Shown here piece after piece: positions 1 to 9,321 of a stretch of 64,000 nt of DNA. Source of the DNA: Bin5 sp963662575. GTDB taxonomy: Bacteria; Chloroflexota; Anaerolineae; Caldilineales; Caldilineaceae. The DNA is taken from NCBI GenBank assembly GCA_963662575.1, contig OY759723.1:4836001-4900000 (forward strand), given 5' to 3'. The notes beneath the pieces were generated by a model. The model was not told the origin of the DNA. It did not search any database and saw only the letters and a list, made by a program, of their open reading frames with translations. Position 1 is the stretch's first letter. Each line of letters begins with the position of its first letter. The position numbers were made by a program, and so were the translations under genes.

Positions 1-2
1 GC

Positions 3-1796
3 GCGACTGATCGCGAAATCCAGACGCTGGCCGAAATTATCGGCCATTTGCACGACTCCGGTGGCCAGTCACACATTTTGCTCATCGATCGTGATATCCA
101 CCCCGAATTCGCCGACCTGATTGACGACCGTCACCTGCAACTGGGCGGACTGCCCTTGTCCGAGGCGGTGGGATTTGTTCACGAGCGGGCGCCTGAGCCC
201 GTACGCGATACGGCCTTGCGCAATATCGAAGGCCTGCACAGCCGGACCGGCGGCAGACCACTGAGCATGCGACTTGTGATGGGGCTGCTGATCGATTTCG
301 GGTTGTGGAGCGAGTTGGATCAGCTTCTGGCCGAGTTGCCCGCCGAGGACGGCGCGGTGGAGATGTCCAGCGTGGCCGGCTTTGCCGTCGAAAACTTTGC
401 CGCCTTCTGGCCGGAGGCGGGACTGATCCTGGATCGATTGGTCAGCGCTGCGGGGGGCGCGACCTACCAAGCGTTGACGGAGTTGTTTACCGTAGGGTTG
501 GGCTCCGAGGATGAGAAACGACAGACATTCGAAGCCCTGGTGACGCGTGCTTTGGTAGAAGTGGACCTTTTTGATCGCCGAATTGTCGTACAGCCGGTCG
601 TACGCCGTTATCTCGTTGAGGGCGCGGCAATGCTGGGTGAAGACTGGCATCGCCAGCACTCGCGATACTATCTGCAATTTGCCCAACGCTACCAGGAGCT
701 GCCAATTCAGCGCTGGCAGGAAGTAGACCCTTTTTGGGGAAACGTTCACTGGGGCGCGGACTGGGCTACTGATCGGGTGGAGCGGATCTTCGGCATTTCT
801 GTACAGGATATAGTTTGGGAGAAGTTAGAGGAGCAGGGGCTGCGCGACATGCCGATCAATTTTCCCGAGGTGCAGGACGATCTCAAATTGATGCGGGATT
901 ACGCGCTGGCGCTTGCCCACTATGCTTTCTGGCGACACCCTCCAGGAATCTGGCGCTGGCTTTGCGGGGGTGCGGTTGCCGCGATCGCGCTCGGCGACAT
1001 CGGCGACTTCGGCTGGATGCTGGCGAACATCGGTCGCCAGCGGTTCTTCAATGGAGAGGTCGAAGAAGCAATGGAGTGGCTGCAACGGGCCCTGCGCATC
1101 TTTGACGAGCGCGACATGCTGATGGCGATGGCATACGGTCACACCGACCTCGGAACTTCGTTCCGTGTATTAGAGGAGCCGCGACAAGCGCTCGAACATT
1201 TTTGGCTGGCGTTTGAAGCGGCGGCACAACTGGGCGATCCCCGCTCGCTCGCTCCCGCTTATATGAATCTTGGCAGCGCCTATCTGAGCCTGAACAATTT
1301 TGAGCGGGCAATCGAACAGCATCGTAAAGCGCTGCGTGTGGCTTTGCGCCTGGGCGATGAAGCACTCGTGGCCAGCGCTCACAATAACCTGGGGCTGGCT
1401 ATGGAAGGGATGGCAATGTATGCCGAGGCCCAGCGCGCATACGAGTCCGCCCTGACTGTCTTCGAGCGCAATCGCGACGCCACCGGCATCAGTACCTGTT
1501 ACAACAACCTAGGCTCAGTTTGTTACGCACGGCAGGATTTTGCTGCCGCACTAGCCTGGTATGAGAAAGATCTGGATCTGTCGGACGCACGCGGCGCGTG
1601 GATGGATAAGGCGGCCACGCTACACAACCTGGGCCATGTTGCGCTGGAACAGCAGGAATACGCGCAAGCCGGCGAATATTTCCGGCGCAGCCGCGAGTTA
1701 TACGCTGCTTTCCAACTGGAAGAGTACGTGGCGGAAGAGGACGAGATGCTCACGTACGTGGCCGCGGTAGCCTCACCGGGTCGAACCCAACGCTAA
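3..1796 (+). CDS. STAND/NB-ARC-like ATPase with C-terminal TPR repeats (5' part outside window)
   Basis: The reading frame is open from base 3, so the N-terminus, including any Walker A and B motifs, lies upstream of the window. The first 200 or so visible residues resemble the end of an NB-ARC/STAND ATPase: a conserved leucine-rich helix (LGGLPLSEA), a GGRPL motif like the GxP motif of that family, and a winged-helix-like stretch with R-R-Y-L. From about residue 325 there are at least five TPR units in tandem (for example AYMNLGSAYLSLNNFERAIE and TLHNLGHVALEQQEYAQAGE). Such proteins usually act as signal-responsive scaffolds or transcriptional regulators; the input and output of this one cannot be read here. 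It ends about 30 bases before the groES promoter and has no visible link to it. The TPR call is firm; the STAND call is an inference from the truncated part. Confidence 0.75.
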   Translation, partial: ATDREIQTLAEIIGHLHDSGGQSHILLIDRDIHPEFADLIDDRHLQLGGLPLSEAVGFVHERAPEPVRDTALRNIEGLHSRTGGRPLSMRLVMGLLIDFGLWSELDQLLAELPAEDGAVEMSSVAGFAVENFAAFWPEAGLILDRLVSAAGGATYQALTELFTVGLGSEDEKRQTFEALVTRALVEVDLFDRRIVVQPVVRRYLVEGAAMLGEDWHRQHSRYYLQFAQRYQELPIQRWQEVDPFWGNVHWGADWATDRVERIFGISVQDIVWEKLEEQGLRDMPINFPEVQDDLKLMRDYALALAHYAFWRHPPGIWRWLCGGAVAAIALGDIGDFGWMLANIGRQRFFNGEVEEAMEWLQRALRIFDERDMLMAMAYGHTDLGTSFRVLEEPRQALEHFWLAFEAAAQLGDPRSLAPAYMNLGSAYLSLNNFERAIEQHRKALRVALRLGDEALVASAHNNLGLAMEGMAMYAEAQRAYESALTVFERNRDATGISTCYNNLGSVCYARQDFAAALAWYEKDLDLSDARGAWMDKAATLHNLGHVALEQQEYAQAGEYFRRSRELYAAFQLEEYVAEEDEMLTYVAAVASPGRTQR

Positions 1797-1828
1797 CGAA
1801 ACGCTTACACTTTCAGGTGTTAAGAATC

Positions 1829-1857
1829 TTGTCAGGCGACAGGAAATATGCTACACT
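1829..1857 (+). promoter_or_regulatory. Sigma-70-type promoter of groES-groEL
   Basis: A -35 box TTGTCA (1829-1834) and a -10 box TACACT (1852-1857) are separated by exactly 17 bases. The CIRCE operator begins 10 bases further on, so transcription would start at or just before the operator. The 5' leader to groES would be about 190 bases, which is long. The boxes are read by eye, and the call is supported mainly by the operator position. Confidence 0.7.
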
Positions 1858-1867
1858 TTCTGATGGA

Positions 1868-1894
1868 TTAGCACTCAGACCGTCTGAGTGCTAA
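1868..1894 (+). promoter_or_regulatory. CIRCE operator (HrcA binding site)
   Basis: A perfect 9-bp inverted repeat, TTAGCACTC and GAGTGCTAA, with a 9-base spacer matches the CIRCE consensus base for base. CIRCE is the binding site of the HrcA repressor, which shuts off chaperone genes when GroEL is free and releases them on heat shock. Its position directly after the -10 box fits repression by blocking initiation. hrcA itself is not in this window. Confidence 0.96.
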
Positions 1895-2060
1895 GGGAGA
1901 ATCTGAGGGGTTGTATTTTGCGGGTGGGCATTGCCTGCGAGGGACAGTGCAGCCGGCCAATATATTGCAATCGGTTCCCAAACCCCGCTGCCTAGTGGCG
2001 GGCAATCTACTATCACTGGTTTTTCATCAGAAAGAGTCGTAAAGCAAGGAGGAAGGTCGA

Positions 2061-2348
2061 ATGAATTTGAAGCCGCTCGGTGATCGGCTGGTAGTCCAGC
2101 CCCTGGAGGGGGAAGAGCAGACTTCCACGGGCATCTATCTGCCGGAAACTGCCAAAGAGAAGCCACAGCAGGGCGAGGTAGTCGCAGCGGGTCCCGGCGC
2201 CCGGGACGAAGACGGCAACCGCATTGCCATGGATGTTTCCGTCGGTGATATCGTTCTTTACGCGAAGTACTCCGGTACGAACATCAAGCTGGATGCTAAC
2301 GAGGTCCTGATTCTCAAGGAATCGGATGTCTTGGCGCTCGTCGGATAA
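2061..2348 (+). CDS. groES: Co-chaperonin GroES (Hsp10)
   Basis: GroES forms the heptameric lid of the GroEL folding chamber in the cytoplasm. The 95-residue product has the usual family length. It begins MNLKPLGDRLVVQP, the typical N-terminus, and contains the mobile-loop region (EEQTSTGIYLPE) that contacts GroEL and a GNRIAMDVSVGDIVLY segment. A strong ribosome binding site (AAGGAGG) lies 8 bases before the ATG. It is the first gene of the groES-groEL operon, downstream of promoter and CIRCE, so heat-shock control by HrcA is expected. Nothing unusual is visible. Confidence 0.98.
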   Translation: MNLKPLGDRLVVQPLEGEEQTSTGIYLPETAKEKPQQGEVVAAGPGARDEDGNRIAMDVSVGDIVLYAKYSGTNIKLDANEVLILKESDVLALVG

Positions 2349-2379
2349 TAACTGGCAATACACTGAACATGCTCAATTA

Positions 2380-2400
2380 ACCCGCTGCTGTAGCGCGGGT
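2380..2400 (+). other. Small hairpin in the groES-groEL intercistronic gap
   Basis: ACCCGC (2380-2385) and GCGGGT (2395-2400) can pair as a 6-bp stem with a 9-base loop. It sits in the 75-base spacer and ends just before the groEL ribosome binding site (around 2408). There is no T-run, so it is not a classical terminator. It may affect mRNA processing or stability, but it could also be chance. Confidence 0.3.
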
Positions 2401-2423
2401 CAAACTGGAGGAGACAGACCGCG

Positions 2424-4070
<1,647 letters not shown>

Positions 4071-4105
4071 GGTTGGTTGGTTTGTGAATTGAATAGAGAT
4101 GGGAA

Positions 4106-4145
4106 GGGCGTCGGGGAGAATGTTCTCCGACGCCCTCTTTTTCTT
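4106..4145 (+). terminator. Rho-independent terminator after groEL
   Basis: GGGCGTC (4106-4112) pairs with GACGCCC (4129-4135). After a 2-base bulge the stem continues with GGAGA/TCTCC around a short loop. The stem is followed by TCTTTTTCTT. It ends the groES-groEL transcript and separates it from the insertion sequence that begins at 4160. Confidence 0.88.
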
Positions 4146-4159
4146 AAATTTTATTAGTA

Positions 4160-5171
4160 GGGCCTTATGCTAGTTAGCGTTTGAAAAAAGTCCCCTGGTG
4201 AGATAACTTTGGAAGTCTCGACCAACCAAGGTAGCTCACCAGGAGGACCAATCGAATGATAGCCCACTTTGACGACTTCTGTCTATGCGTGTATGTGCTC
4301 GTTGACGACATGTACAAGGAACTGGAAGGACAGCTGAGACGACCGGGGCCGGAGCCTGAGTGTAGCGACAGTGAATTGATTGCGATATGTCTCATCGGCG
4401 AATGTTTGGGATGGGATGTGGAAACAGAGTTACTCAATCATATGCAGGCACATCGGGATAAGTTTCCGATTTTGCCGGAGCAGAGCCGTTTCAATCGGCG
4501 GCGACGTAACTTGATGGGGGTCATCAATGAGATGCGGCGCATGATGTTGGCCAGGATGGAGCTCTACTGGGACGCACATTGTGTAATCGATAGCCTGCCC
4601 ATTCCAGTGGTTCAATTCCATCTGGCGCCACAAGCGCGCGCCAAATGGTCCGATTGGGGGGCCGATTATGGGCCCGTTCCCTCCAAAAAGATGATGATCT
4701 TCGGTTTCAAGCTGCATATGCTGATCACGATGGGTGGCCTCATTATCGACTTCGAGTTAGCTTCGGCTAACGAACGCGACTTGGCTATCGGTCGCGAACT
4801 CCTTGCAGAACACGACAGCCGCATCGTCATCGGCGACAAGGCCTACGTAAGTAAACCGGCAGCTGAGGAACTCTGGCAATACAATCGCATCCGTCTGCTC
4901 ACCAAGCCGCGCAAAAACCAGAAAAAACAGATTCCGGCACACGTCGCTCGCCTCTACGACTCGGTCCGCCAAATCATCGAAACAGTCACCAGTCAACTCA
5001 ACGCACAGTTCTCGATTGAAACCAACCACGCTCACACGCTCACAGGCCTTTGTGCACGCTTATACACGAAATTGACCGCACATACCCTCTGCATTTATAT
5101 CAACCGCCTCTTGGGCGTACCTGACTATCTGCAAATCAAGCAACTGGCCTTTCCCAACTAGCATAAGGCCC
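4160..5171 (+). mobile_element. Complete IS982-family insertion sequence with inverted ends and TAGTA duplication
   Basis: The 1012-bp element is bounded by a perfect 16-bp terminal inverted repeat: GGGCCTTATGCTAGTT at 4160-4175 and its reverse complement at 5156-5171. The same 5 bases, TAGTA, flank it at 4155-4159 and 5172-5176, as expected of a target-site duplication. It carries a single intact transposase gene. Size and one-gene layout fit IS982; the family ends I would expect often start with AC, so the family rests on the protein. It landed in the gap after the groEL terminator and disrupts no gene. The clean duplication and intact gene point to a fairly recent insertion. Confidence 0.93.
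4256..5161 (+). CDS. IS982-family DDE transposase
   Basis: Catalyses excision and insertion of the surrounding insertion sequence. The 301 residues match the IS982 pattern: an N-terminal helical region with QSRFNRRRR around residue 76, then the three catalytic blocks IDSLPIPVV (Asp112), IGDKAYVSK (Asp194) and IIETVTSQLN (Glu242). These give a complete DDE triad, with the family-typical FGFKLHMLIT between the first two. No stop or frameshift interrupts it, so it could be active. The stop codon TAG lies inside the right inverted repeat, a compact arrangement. The ATG follows an AGGAGGACC stretch that serves as ribosome binding site. Confidence 0.93.
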   Translation: MIAHFDDFCLCVYVLVDDMYKELEGQLRRPGPEPECSDSELIAICLIGECLGWDVETELLNHMQAHRDKFPILPEQSRFNRRRRNLMGVINEMRRMMLARMELYWDAHCVIDSLPIPVVQFHLAPQARAKWSDWGADYGPVPSKKMMIFGFKLHMLITMGGLIIDFELASANERDLAIGRELLAEHDSRIVIGDKAYVSKPAAEELWQYNRIRLLTKPRKNQKKQIPAHVARLYDSVRQIIETVTSQLNAQFSIETNHAHTLTGLCARLYTKLTAHTLCIYINRLLGVPDYLQIKQLAFPN

Positions 5172-5228
5172 TAGTAAATGCTACTCGGCTGATAACCTGC
5201 GTCAAGCTGAATCAAGGAGAGAGTTTTG

Positions 5229-6470
5229 ATGTATTCTTACGGCGACGAAAGCGAACTGTTCTCAAAACGTGAGTGGTTTTATGTCGAGAAAAACCAAAAA
5301 GAAATGTTGGAGAAGGAGGTCGCCTTGATGAATGGAGATCAACTGCTGAATACTTCAGTTGACGATCTTTGCGCTTACCTCTCAGGCAAATACTCGATTG
5401 TAGATGTACCAGAATTGAAACGTGAAGAAATCGTGGTGGAACAGCGTGAAACACAGATAGACGTTAGCCGCGATCCAGAAAGGTGGATTCGCGATCGGAG
5501 CCGTCCAGCATACATACCTGGGACAGAAATCGAATACTCTATTCCCTTTGAAGGAGATGGCAGAATCTTTGAATTGCAGCCGACGAGATACACTTTGAAC
5601 CCTACAAGAGGGCATGTAGTTGCGAATGAGTTGCGAATCTACATTCGGGGAATAGACCTAACGGCCGAAGTGATAAGAGAAGACTTTGAGAAAGCGCTTA
5701 AAAAGGTCGAGAGCCAACTTCAGACTCTCCGAGCTGACACTTCCAAACTCAATTCCCAGCTTCCCGCTTTAGCACGGAATTCAGTCGAGAGCAGGCGACA
5801 AAAACTCTTGAGTGATCGGAACCTAGTCTCGTCACTGGGCTACAATATCAGAAAGCGGGAAGAGGATACTCGTACATTTGTAGCTCCAGAGATTCGGAGG
5901 AAGGTAACTCCAGCACCTCCGCCAGCGAGCACAAAGCCTTTTGAGCCGGAACCCACGTTGGCAATTGACGAATATGACCACATTCTCGAAGTCATCAACA
6001 ACATGGTCCTAGTCATTGAGCGTTCGCCCTCGGCATTTGCGACCATGGGTGAAGAGGCATTGCGGACACTCATTCTCGTACCACTTAACGGTCATTATGA
6101 AGGCCAGGCAACTGGCGAGACGTTTAATTTCCAAGGAAAGACCGACATTCTCATTCGGTCTGAGGGCAAAAACATCTTCATTGCCGAGTGCAAATTCTGG
6201 AAAGGGCCAAGGAAGATGACCGAGACAATCGATCAGCTCCTAGGCTATAGTTCTTGGCGAGACACTAAAGTCGCGGTGATTGTATTTAACCGCAACAGAG
6301 ACTTCACGAAAGTCTTAACATCAGTGGACGAGACAACAAAACAACACTCGAATTTCAAACGTGACTTGGGCAAACAGTCGGACACATCCTTCAGATACAT
6401 TTTTGCTCATCGCGATGATCCTAACAGAGAATTGGTTCTTACTGTGTTGGCGTTTGATGTCCCGACCTAA
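5229..6470 (+). CDS. Uncharacterized protein with C-terminal PD-(D/E)XK nuclease-like domain
   Basis: A 413-residue protein I cannot assign to a named family. Residues 1-220 are charged and partly coiled-coil (EDFEKALKKVESQLQTLRAD, residues 151-170), followed by a proline-rich linker (228-243). The C-terminal 160 residues look like a PD-(D/E)XK fold: Glu275/Glu276 in the first helix, GKTDILI (Asp306), FIAECKFWKG (Glu320-x-Lys322) and a following Gln336 in IDQLLGYSSW. Nuclease or restriction-like activity is an inference from these residues. The gene is visibly richer in A+T than its neighbours and sits right after the insertion sequence, which suggests acquisition by transfer. AAGGAG lies 9 bases before ATG 5229; an in-frame TTG immediately precedes it. 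A role in DNA defence is possible but unproven. Confidence 0.72.
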   Translation: MYSYGDESELFSKREWFYVEKNQKEMLEKEVALMNGDQLLNTSVDDLCAYLSGKYSIVDVPELKREEIVVEQRETQIDVSRDPERWIRDRSRPAYIPGTEIEYSIPFEGDGRIFELQPTRYTLNPTRGHVVANELRIYIRGIDLTAEVIREDFEKALKKVESQLQTLRADTSKLNSQLPALARNSVESRRQKLLSDRNLVSSLGYNIRKREEDTRTFVAPEIRRKVTPAPPPASTKPFEPEPTLAIDEYDHILEVINNMVLVIERSPSAFATMGEEALRTLILVPLNGHYEGQATGETFNFQGKTDILIRSEGKNIFIAECKFWKGPRKMTETIDQLLGYSSWRDTKVAVIVFNRNRDFTKVLTSVDETTKQHSNFKRDLGKQSDTSFRYIFAHRDDPNRELVLTVLAFDVPT

Positions 6471-6675
6471 GTGGAGATTCGTTCAATTACCATAGCTGAA
6501 TCTAAGTGCTGGCCCCACTACCCGACGGAGTATTACAGACACGTCAGTGAGCAAACGCCACGGATTTGAGCGCTTTTCTTTGACTGCCTTGTCATGTCGA
6601 GCAATCGGTTGGGTCTAATCTGAGGAATCCAACCAACTCATGAAGCTTCGCGCAACCTGCTCCTATCTTGTCTTC

Positions 6676-7533
6676 TTAACTCTTATTCACCTCTGGCAGG
6701 TATTGCTTCCACTGTTCCTTTACGTATTCGTAGAATCCGTCCACAGGCCTTCTTCCGCAAATTCGTGAAAGTTCCTTTCCAGAACTTGTGAATGACGTGT
6801 GTCCGATGTCAAAGGAGTTTTCACCCTCCTTGGGAAGCTCCAAGACGAGCGGCCTGCCAAAGTAATCCGCGATACAACTCGGTGAATTAACCTTCATTTG
6901 TAAACCAATGGACTGGAGCTGAACTAATCCAATAGCTTCCAAATTGCTCAGAGCATTGAAATCGATCCCGTGTCTAATGTAGATTTCCCCATTTAATTGG
7001 AAGTGCAGTGGCTCAAAGTGTTGGGCAACGGTCCAGCCAAATCCACAAAGCCTTGAAAATTTCTCGGCTACCCCCTTGTCGAGATCCGAGAGGACATTTA
7101 CTGTCCTCCTTGAGAAAGTACCAGGGACGTTCGCCTCGCCAGCAAGTATGCGAGCCCACAGATGCTGCATGTCCTTGTCAGACACAACTCGAGACTTAGC
7201 AAAAAAATTGGCAATCCAGTCGTTCTCCATAGTATCAGGATCTGCATCGGCTTTCAGCAGAGGAATTGACATGGCGGTAATTCCCTCCATATTCCTCTGG
7301 TGTATCGCTTCCTCTTCCAGCCAGCGTTGCGCTGCTCGTCTTTCCAAGTCGGTAATTTGAATACGGGATTCCGATATTATTCTTGCAGCCTCAGATTCCG
7401 CGCTGGCAAGACGCTTGATCTTGGTGGGCTCGTAGAGGCACCCCACCGCGTCCGAAACCTTCTCGATAAGGACAGTGGCGGGTTTAGCCAATTCGCCAAT
7501 GTTTAAGATTGGATTGGAAGATTCAATGGACAT
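6676..7533 (-). CDS. DUF2806-family protein
   Basis: A 285-residue soluble protein with the features I associate with DUF2806: a helical N-terminus (residues 1-90), the family core around WIANFFAKSRVVSDKDMQ and LWARILAGEANVPGTFSRR (about residues 106-143), then a less conserved C-terminal half. No enzymatic motif or membrane segment is visible, and the function is unknown. The first 71 codons are present again, nearly unchanged, at 8984-9197. On the minus strand it follows an Uma2 gene by 123 bases, and the same order occurs at the second copy. AGGAA precedes the ATG. Family recognition is from memory of the conserved core. Confidence 0.75.
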   Translation of the reverse strand: MSIESSNPILNIGELAKPATVLIEKVSDAVGCLYEPTKIKRLASAESEAARIISESRIQITDLERRAAQRWLEEEAIHQRNMEGITAMSIPLLKADADPDTMENDWIANFFAKSRVVSDKDMQHLWARILAGEANVPGTFSRRTVNVLSDLDKGVAEKFSRLCGFGWTVAQHFEPLHFQLNGEIYIRHGIDFNALSNLEAIGLVQLQSIGLQMKVNSPSCIADYFGRPLVLELPKEGENSFDIGHTSFTSSGKELSRICGRRPVDGFYEYVKEQWKQYLPEVNKS

Positions 7534-7546
7534 TGTTGAGTTTCCT
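7320..7546 (+). repeat. 227-bp direct repeat, copy 1 (5' end of DUF2806 gene)
   Basis: This stretch aligns without gaps to 8984-9210 at an offset of 1664 bases; I count 8 differences. It covers the first 71 codons of the DUF2806 gene and 13 bases before its start. Identity ends abruptly on both sides: within the gene at 7320 and in the upstream region at 7547. Confidence 0.93.
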
Positions 7547-7656
7547 AGTAAATCTTCAGAGTCTCAGAACGATGTGGCCTGAAGAATAACCGTTGTGGTC
7601 GATACCTATGCAAGGTCTACATTACATGGTATCAAAAAGCGCACTTAACCCAAGGC

Positions 7657-8199
7657 TCAAAACAGTTCCTGCAGGGCAACCCTGAATCCCGCCAACGATG
7701 GTGAACGCAAGCTCTGCCATTCCCGGTAGATACCTGCGACCTCGAAGCGATTTTCTCCCCTCAGCATGACCATGATCGTGCGTGAGTCCGGGTCCACAAT
7801 CCAATACTCTTTGACGCCGTGTTTGGCATACAGTTCAAGCTTCGTTGTCCGGTCGAGTTCCGCACTGGAAGGGGAAAGAATTTCCGCGACCAAGTCGGGA
7901 GCTCCTCGAACGCTCTCCGGCGTGAGTATGTGGCTTCGCTGGCTGGAAACGTAAAGAATGTCCGGTTGAACCACATCCGTGTCTGACAATACAACATCGG
8001 CAGGTGAACAGAAAAGTTCTCCCAGGTTTTGTTTATCTACATGGTCGGACATTGCGTTGAGCAATTTCCGCAAGATGAACTGATGATACAGGAGTGGTGC
8101 GGGGGCCATGACCAACTCTCCGTTCAGAAGTTCGTAGCGCAATTCGTCCGAGGTTTTCAGGTAGTCTGCATAGGTTAGCTTAGTACTTACGTTTATCAC
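7657..8199 (-). CDS. Uma2 family endonuclease-like protein (DUF820), copy A
   Basis: A 180-residue protein of the Uma2 family, a PD-(D/E)XK-like fold widespread and highly multiplied in Cyanobacteria and Chloroflexota, with mostly unknown biological role. Visible residues of the presumed active site: Glu28 in NGELVM, Asp80 in VVQPDILYV, Glu106 in VAEILSPSS and Lys120 in DRTTKLELY, followed by the typical GVKEYWIVDPD. The catalytic set is complete. A closely similar paralogue of identical length lies at 9322-9864. The gene stands directly upstream of the DUF2806 gene on the same strand, so co-transcription is possible. A nuclease function is family-based inference. Confidence 0.9.
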   Translation of the reverse strand: MINVSTKLTYADYLKTSDELRYELLNGELVMAPAPLLYHQFILRKLLNAMSDHVDKQNLGELFCSPADVVLSDTDVVQPDILYVSSQRSHILTPESVRGAPDLVAEILSPSSAELDRTTKLELYAKHGVKEYWIVDPDSRTIMVMLRGENRFEVAGIYREWQSLRSPSLAGFRVALQELF

Positions 8200-8302
8200 A
8201 TCCGGCCTCCCTAATAGAAGCTGGGGACACGAGATTGTTGTACTCTTCCTGTCTCGTGGCGATTATAGCACAAATGTATCAAATCTCAAACGCTCAGGGT
8301 AA

Positions 8303-8500
8303 GTCACCTGCGACCAAAGATCAACCGAATTGTTTGGCGATGAACGCAGGCTAGTCGGAGAGGAAGGGTCTATAGGAGATGTGGCCGCAACTCTTGGTTT
8401 TGGACTAGAGCTCTCGAGATCCGACTTCTGGGTCGAGCGGCTGTCCAAAGAGTATTCGACTCGGAGCGAAAAGCCTTCGACCTATTACAACAATGCCTGA
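8303..8500 (+). pseudogene. Possible remnant of an unidentified coding sequence
   Basis: A plus-strand frame is open from 8303 to a TGA at 8498-8500 (65 codons) between the Uma2 gene and the IS3 remnant. The translation (including GDVAATLGFGLELSRSDFWV and a tail ending TYYNNA) looks like protein rather than random sequence. There is no plausible start codon with a ribosome binding site, and the frame is closed just upstream. I do not recognise the family. It may be the 3' end of a gene whose front was lost in the rearrangements here. The rest of 8200-8560 holds nothing else I can support. Confidence 0.3.
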
Positions 8501-8559
8501 CGCCCACTGGGAAACGCAAGTTTGTCGATACCGTACTTCAGACTATATATGTCTCGCCG

Positions 8560-8983
8560 TGTAATATACTTGGCCCCAAAAACTGGACCCCGAGCTAAGG
8601 TGTATAATGGAGCAATTCACCAAGCTTGTGGAGGGACAGATTCATGGTCAAGAAACGGCGACGACACACGGCAGCCTACAAATTCCGCATTGCGCTGGAA
8701 GCGGTTGAAGGCAGCAAGACGATTAGCCAGCTATCGAGCGAACATGAGGTTCATGCCAACCTGATACGGGCCTGGAAACGGCACCTGCTGGACGACGGTC
8801 CGCGCGTCTTCGCCAGCAACGGCGAGCGCAAACAGCGGGAACAAGAGAGCCAGGAAGCGGAGCTCTATGAACAGATCGGGCGGCTCAAGATGGAACTTGA
8901 ATGGCTGAAAAAAAAGTTGCCCACTTCGGTTTGTGAGAGACGCGCGCTGATCGATAAGGAAGCGCCGGTACTGAGTGTGCGCC
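8560..8983 (+). mobile_element. Left-end remnant of an IS3-family element
   Basis: The segment starts near a TG dinucleotide at 8560 with a stretch (TTGGCCCCAAAAACTGGACC) of the kind seen at the left end of IS3-type elements. A TATAAT box follows at 8603-8608, then the transposase start. It breaks off at about 8983, exactly where the 227-bp repeat of the DUF2806 gene begins, so the rest of the transposase and the right end are missing. The outer left boundary is estimated because no matching right end remains. Confidence 0.75.
8644..8983 (+). pseudogene. Truncated IS3-family transposase (OrfA plus start of OrfB)
   Basis: From ATG 8644 the protein begins MVKKRRRHTAAYKFRIALEA, a transposase helix-turn-helix domain (IS3 OrfA type). 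It continues with VHANLIRAWKRHLLDDGP and a leucine-zipper-like coiled coil (EQIGRLKMELEWLKKKLP). The final residues, ERRALIDKEAPVLSVRRQ, match the usual beginning of the OrfB integrase part, apparently in the same frame. After RRQ the sequence switches to DUF2806 antisense DNA and stops at 9024. The DDE integrase domain is absent, so the element cannot move by itself. A GTG at 8626 is an alternative start. Confidence 0.88.
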
Positions 8984-9197
8984 GCCAGCGTTGCGCTGCT
9001 CGTCTTTCCAAGTCGGTAATTTGAATATGGGATTCCGATATTATTCTTGCAGCCTCAGATTCCGCGCTTGCAAGACGTTTGATCTTAGTAGGCTCGTAGA
9101 GGCACCCCACCGCGTCCGAAACCTTCTCGATAAGAACAGTAGCGGGCTTAGCCAATTCGCCAATGTTTAAGATTGGATTGGAAGATTCAATGGACAT
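8984..9197 (-). pseudogene. Truncated second copy of the DUF2806 gene (N-terminal 71 codons)
   Basis: On the minus strand this encodes the first 71 residues of the DUF2806 protein (start MSIESSNPILNIGELAKP, end DLERRAAQRW) with few changes from the full copy at 6676-7533. One is Arg to His in ISESHIQ. At the 8984/8983 junction the frame runs into the IS3 remnant in antisense, so the remaining 214 residues are missing. The start codon and upstream bases are intact, so a short fusion peptide could still be made. It lies 124 bases after the Uma2 copy B stop, mirroring the spacing of the intact pair. Confidence 0.9.
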
Positions 9198-9210
9198 TGT
9201 TGAGTTTCCT
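8984..9210 (+). repeat. 227-bp direct repeat, copy 2
   Basis: Second copy of 7320-7546, same orientation, with 8 mismatches counted and no indel. Its left border coincides with the break in the IS3 remnant and its right border lies 13 bases upstream of the truncated start codon. Confidence 0.93.
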
Positions 9211-9321
9211 GACTAATGTGGCGTTTCTTACTATGAATCGCTTTGAAGAATGCCCATTGTGGGCCAAGTTCTTGCAACGTCTCCAGGACATTGTTCACTA
9301 GAACCCACTTAACCCTGCCCC

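Noticed and set aside
8263..8448. Serine-rich minus-strand frame of 61 codons
   Set aside because: Composition is typical of an antisense reading of the plus-strand fragment at 8303-8500; no start signal.
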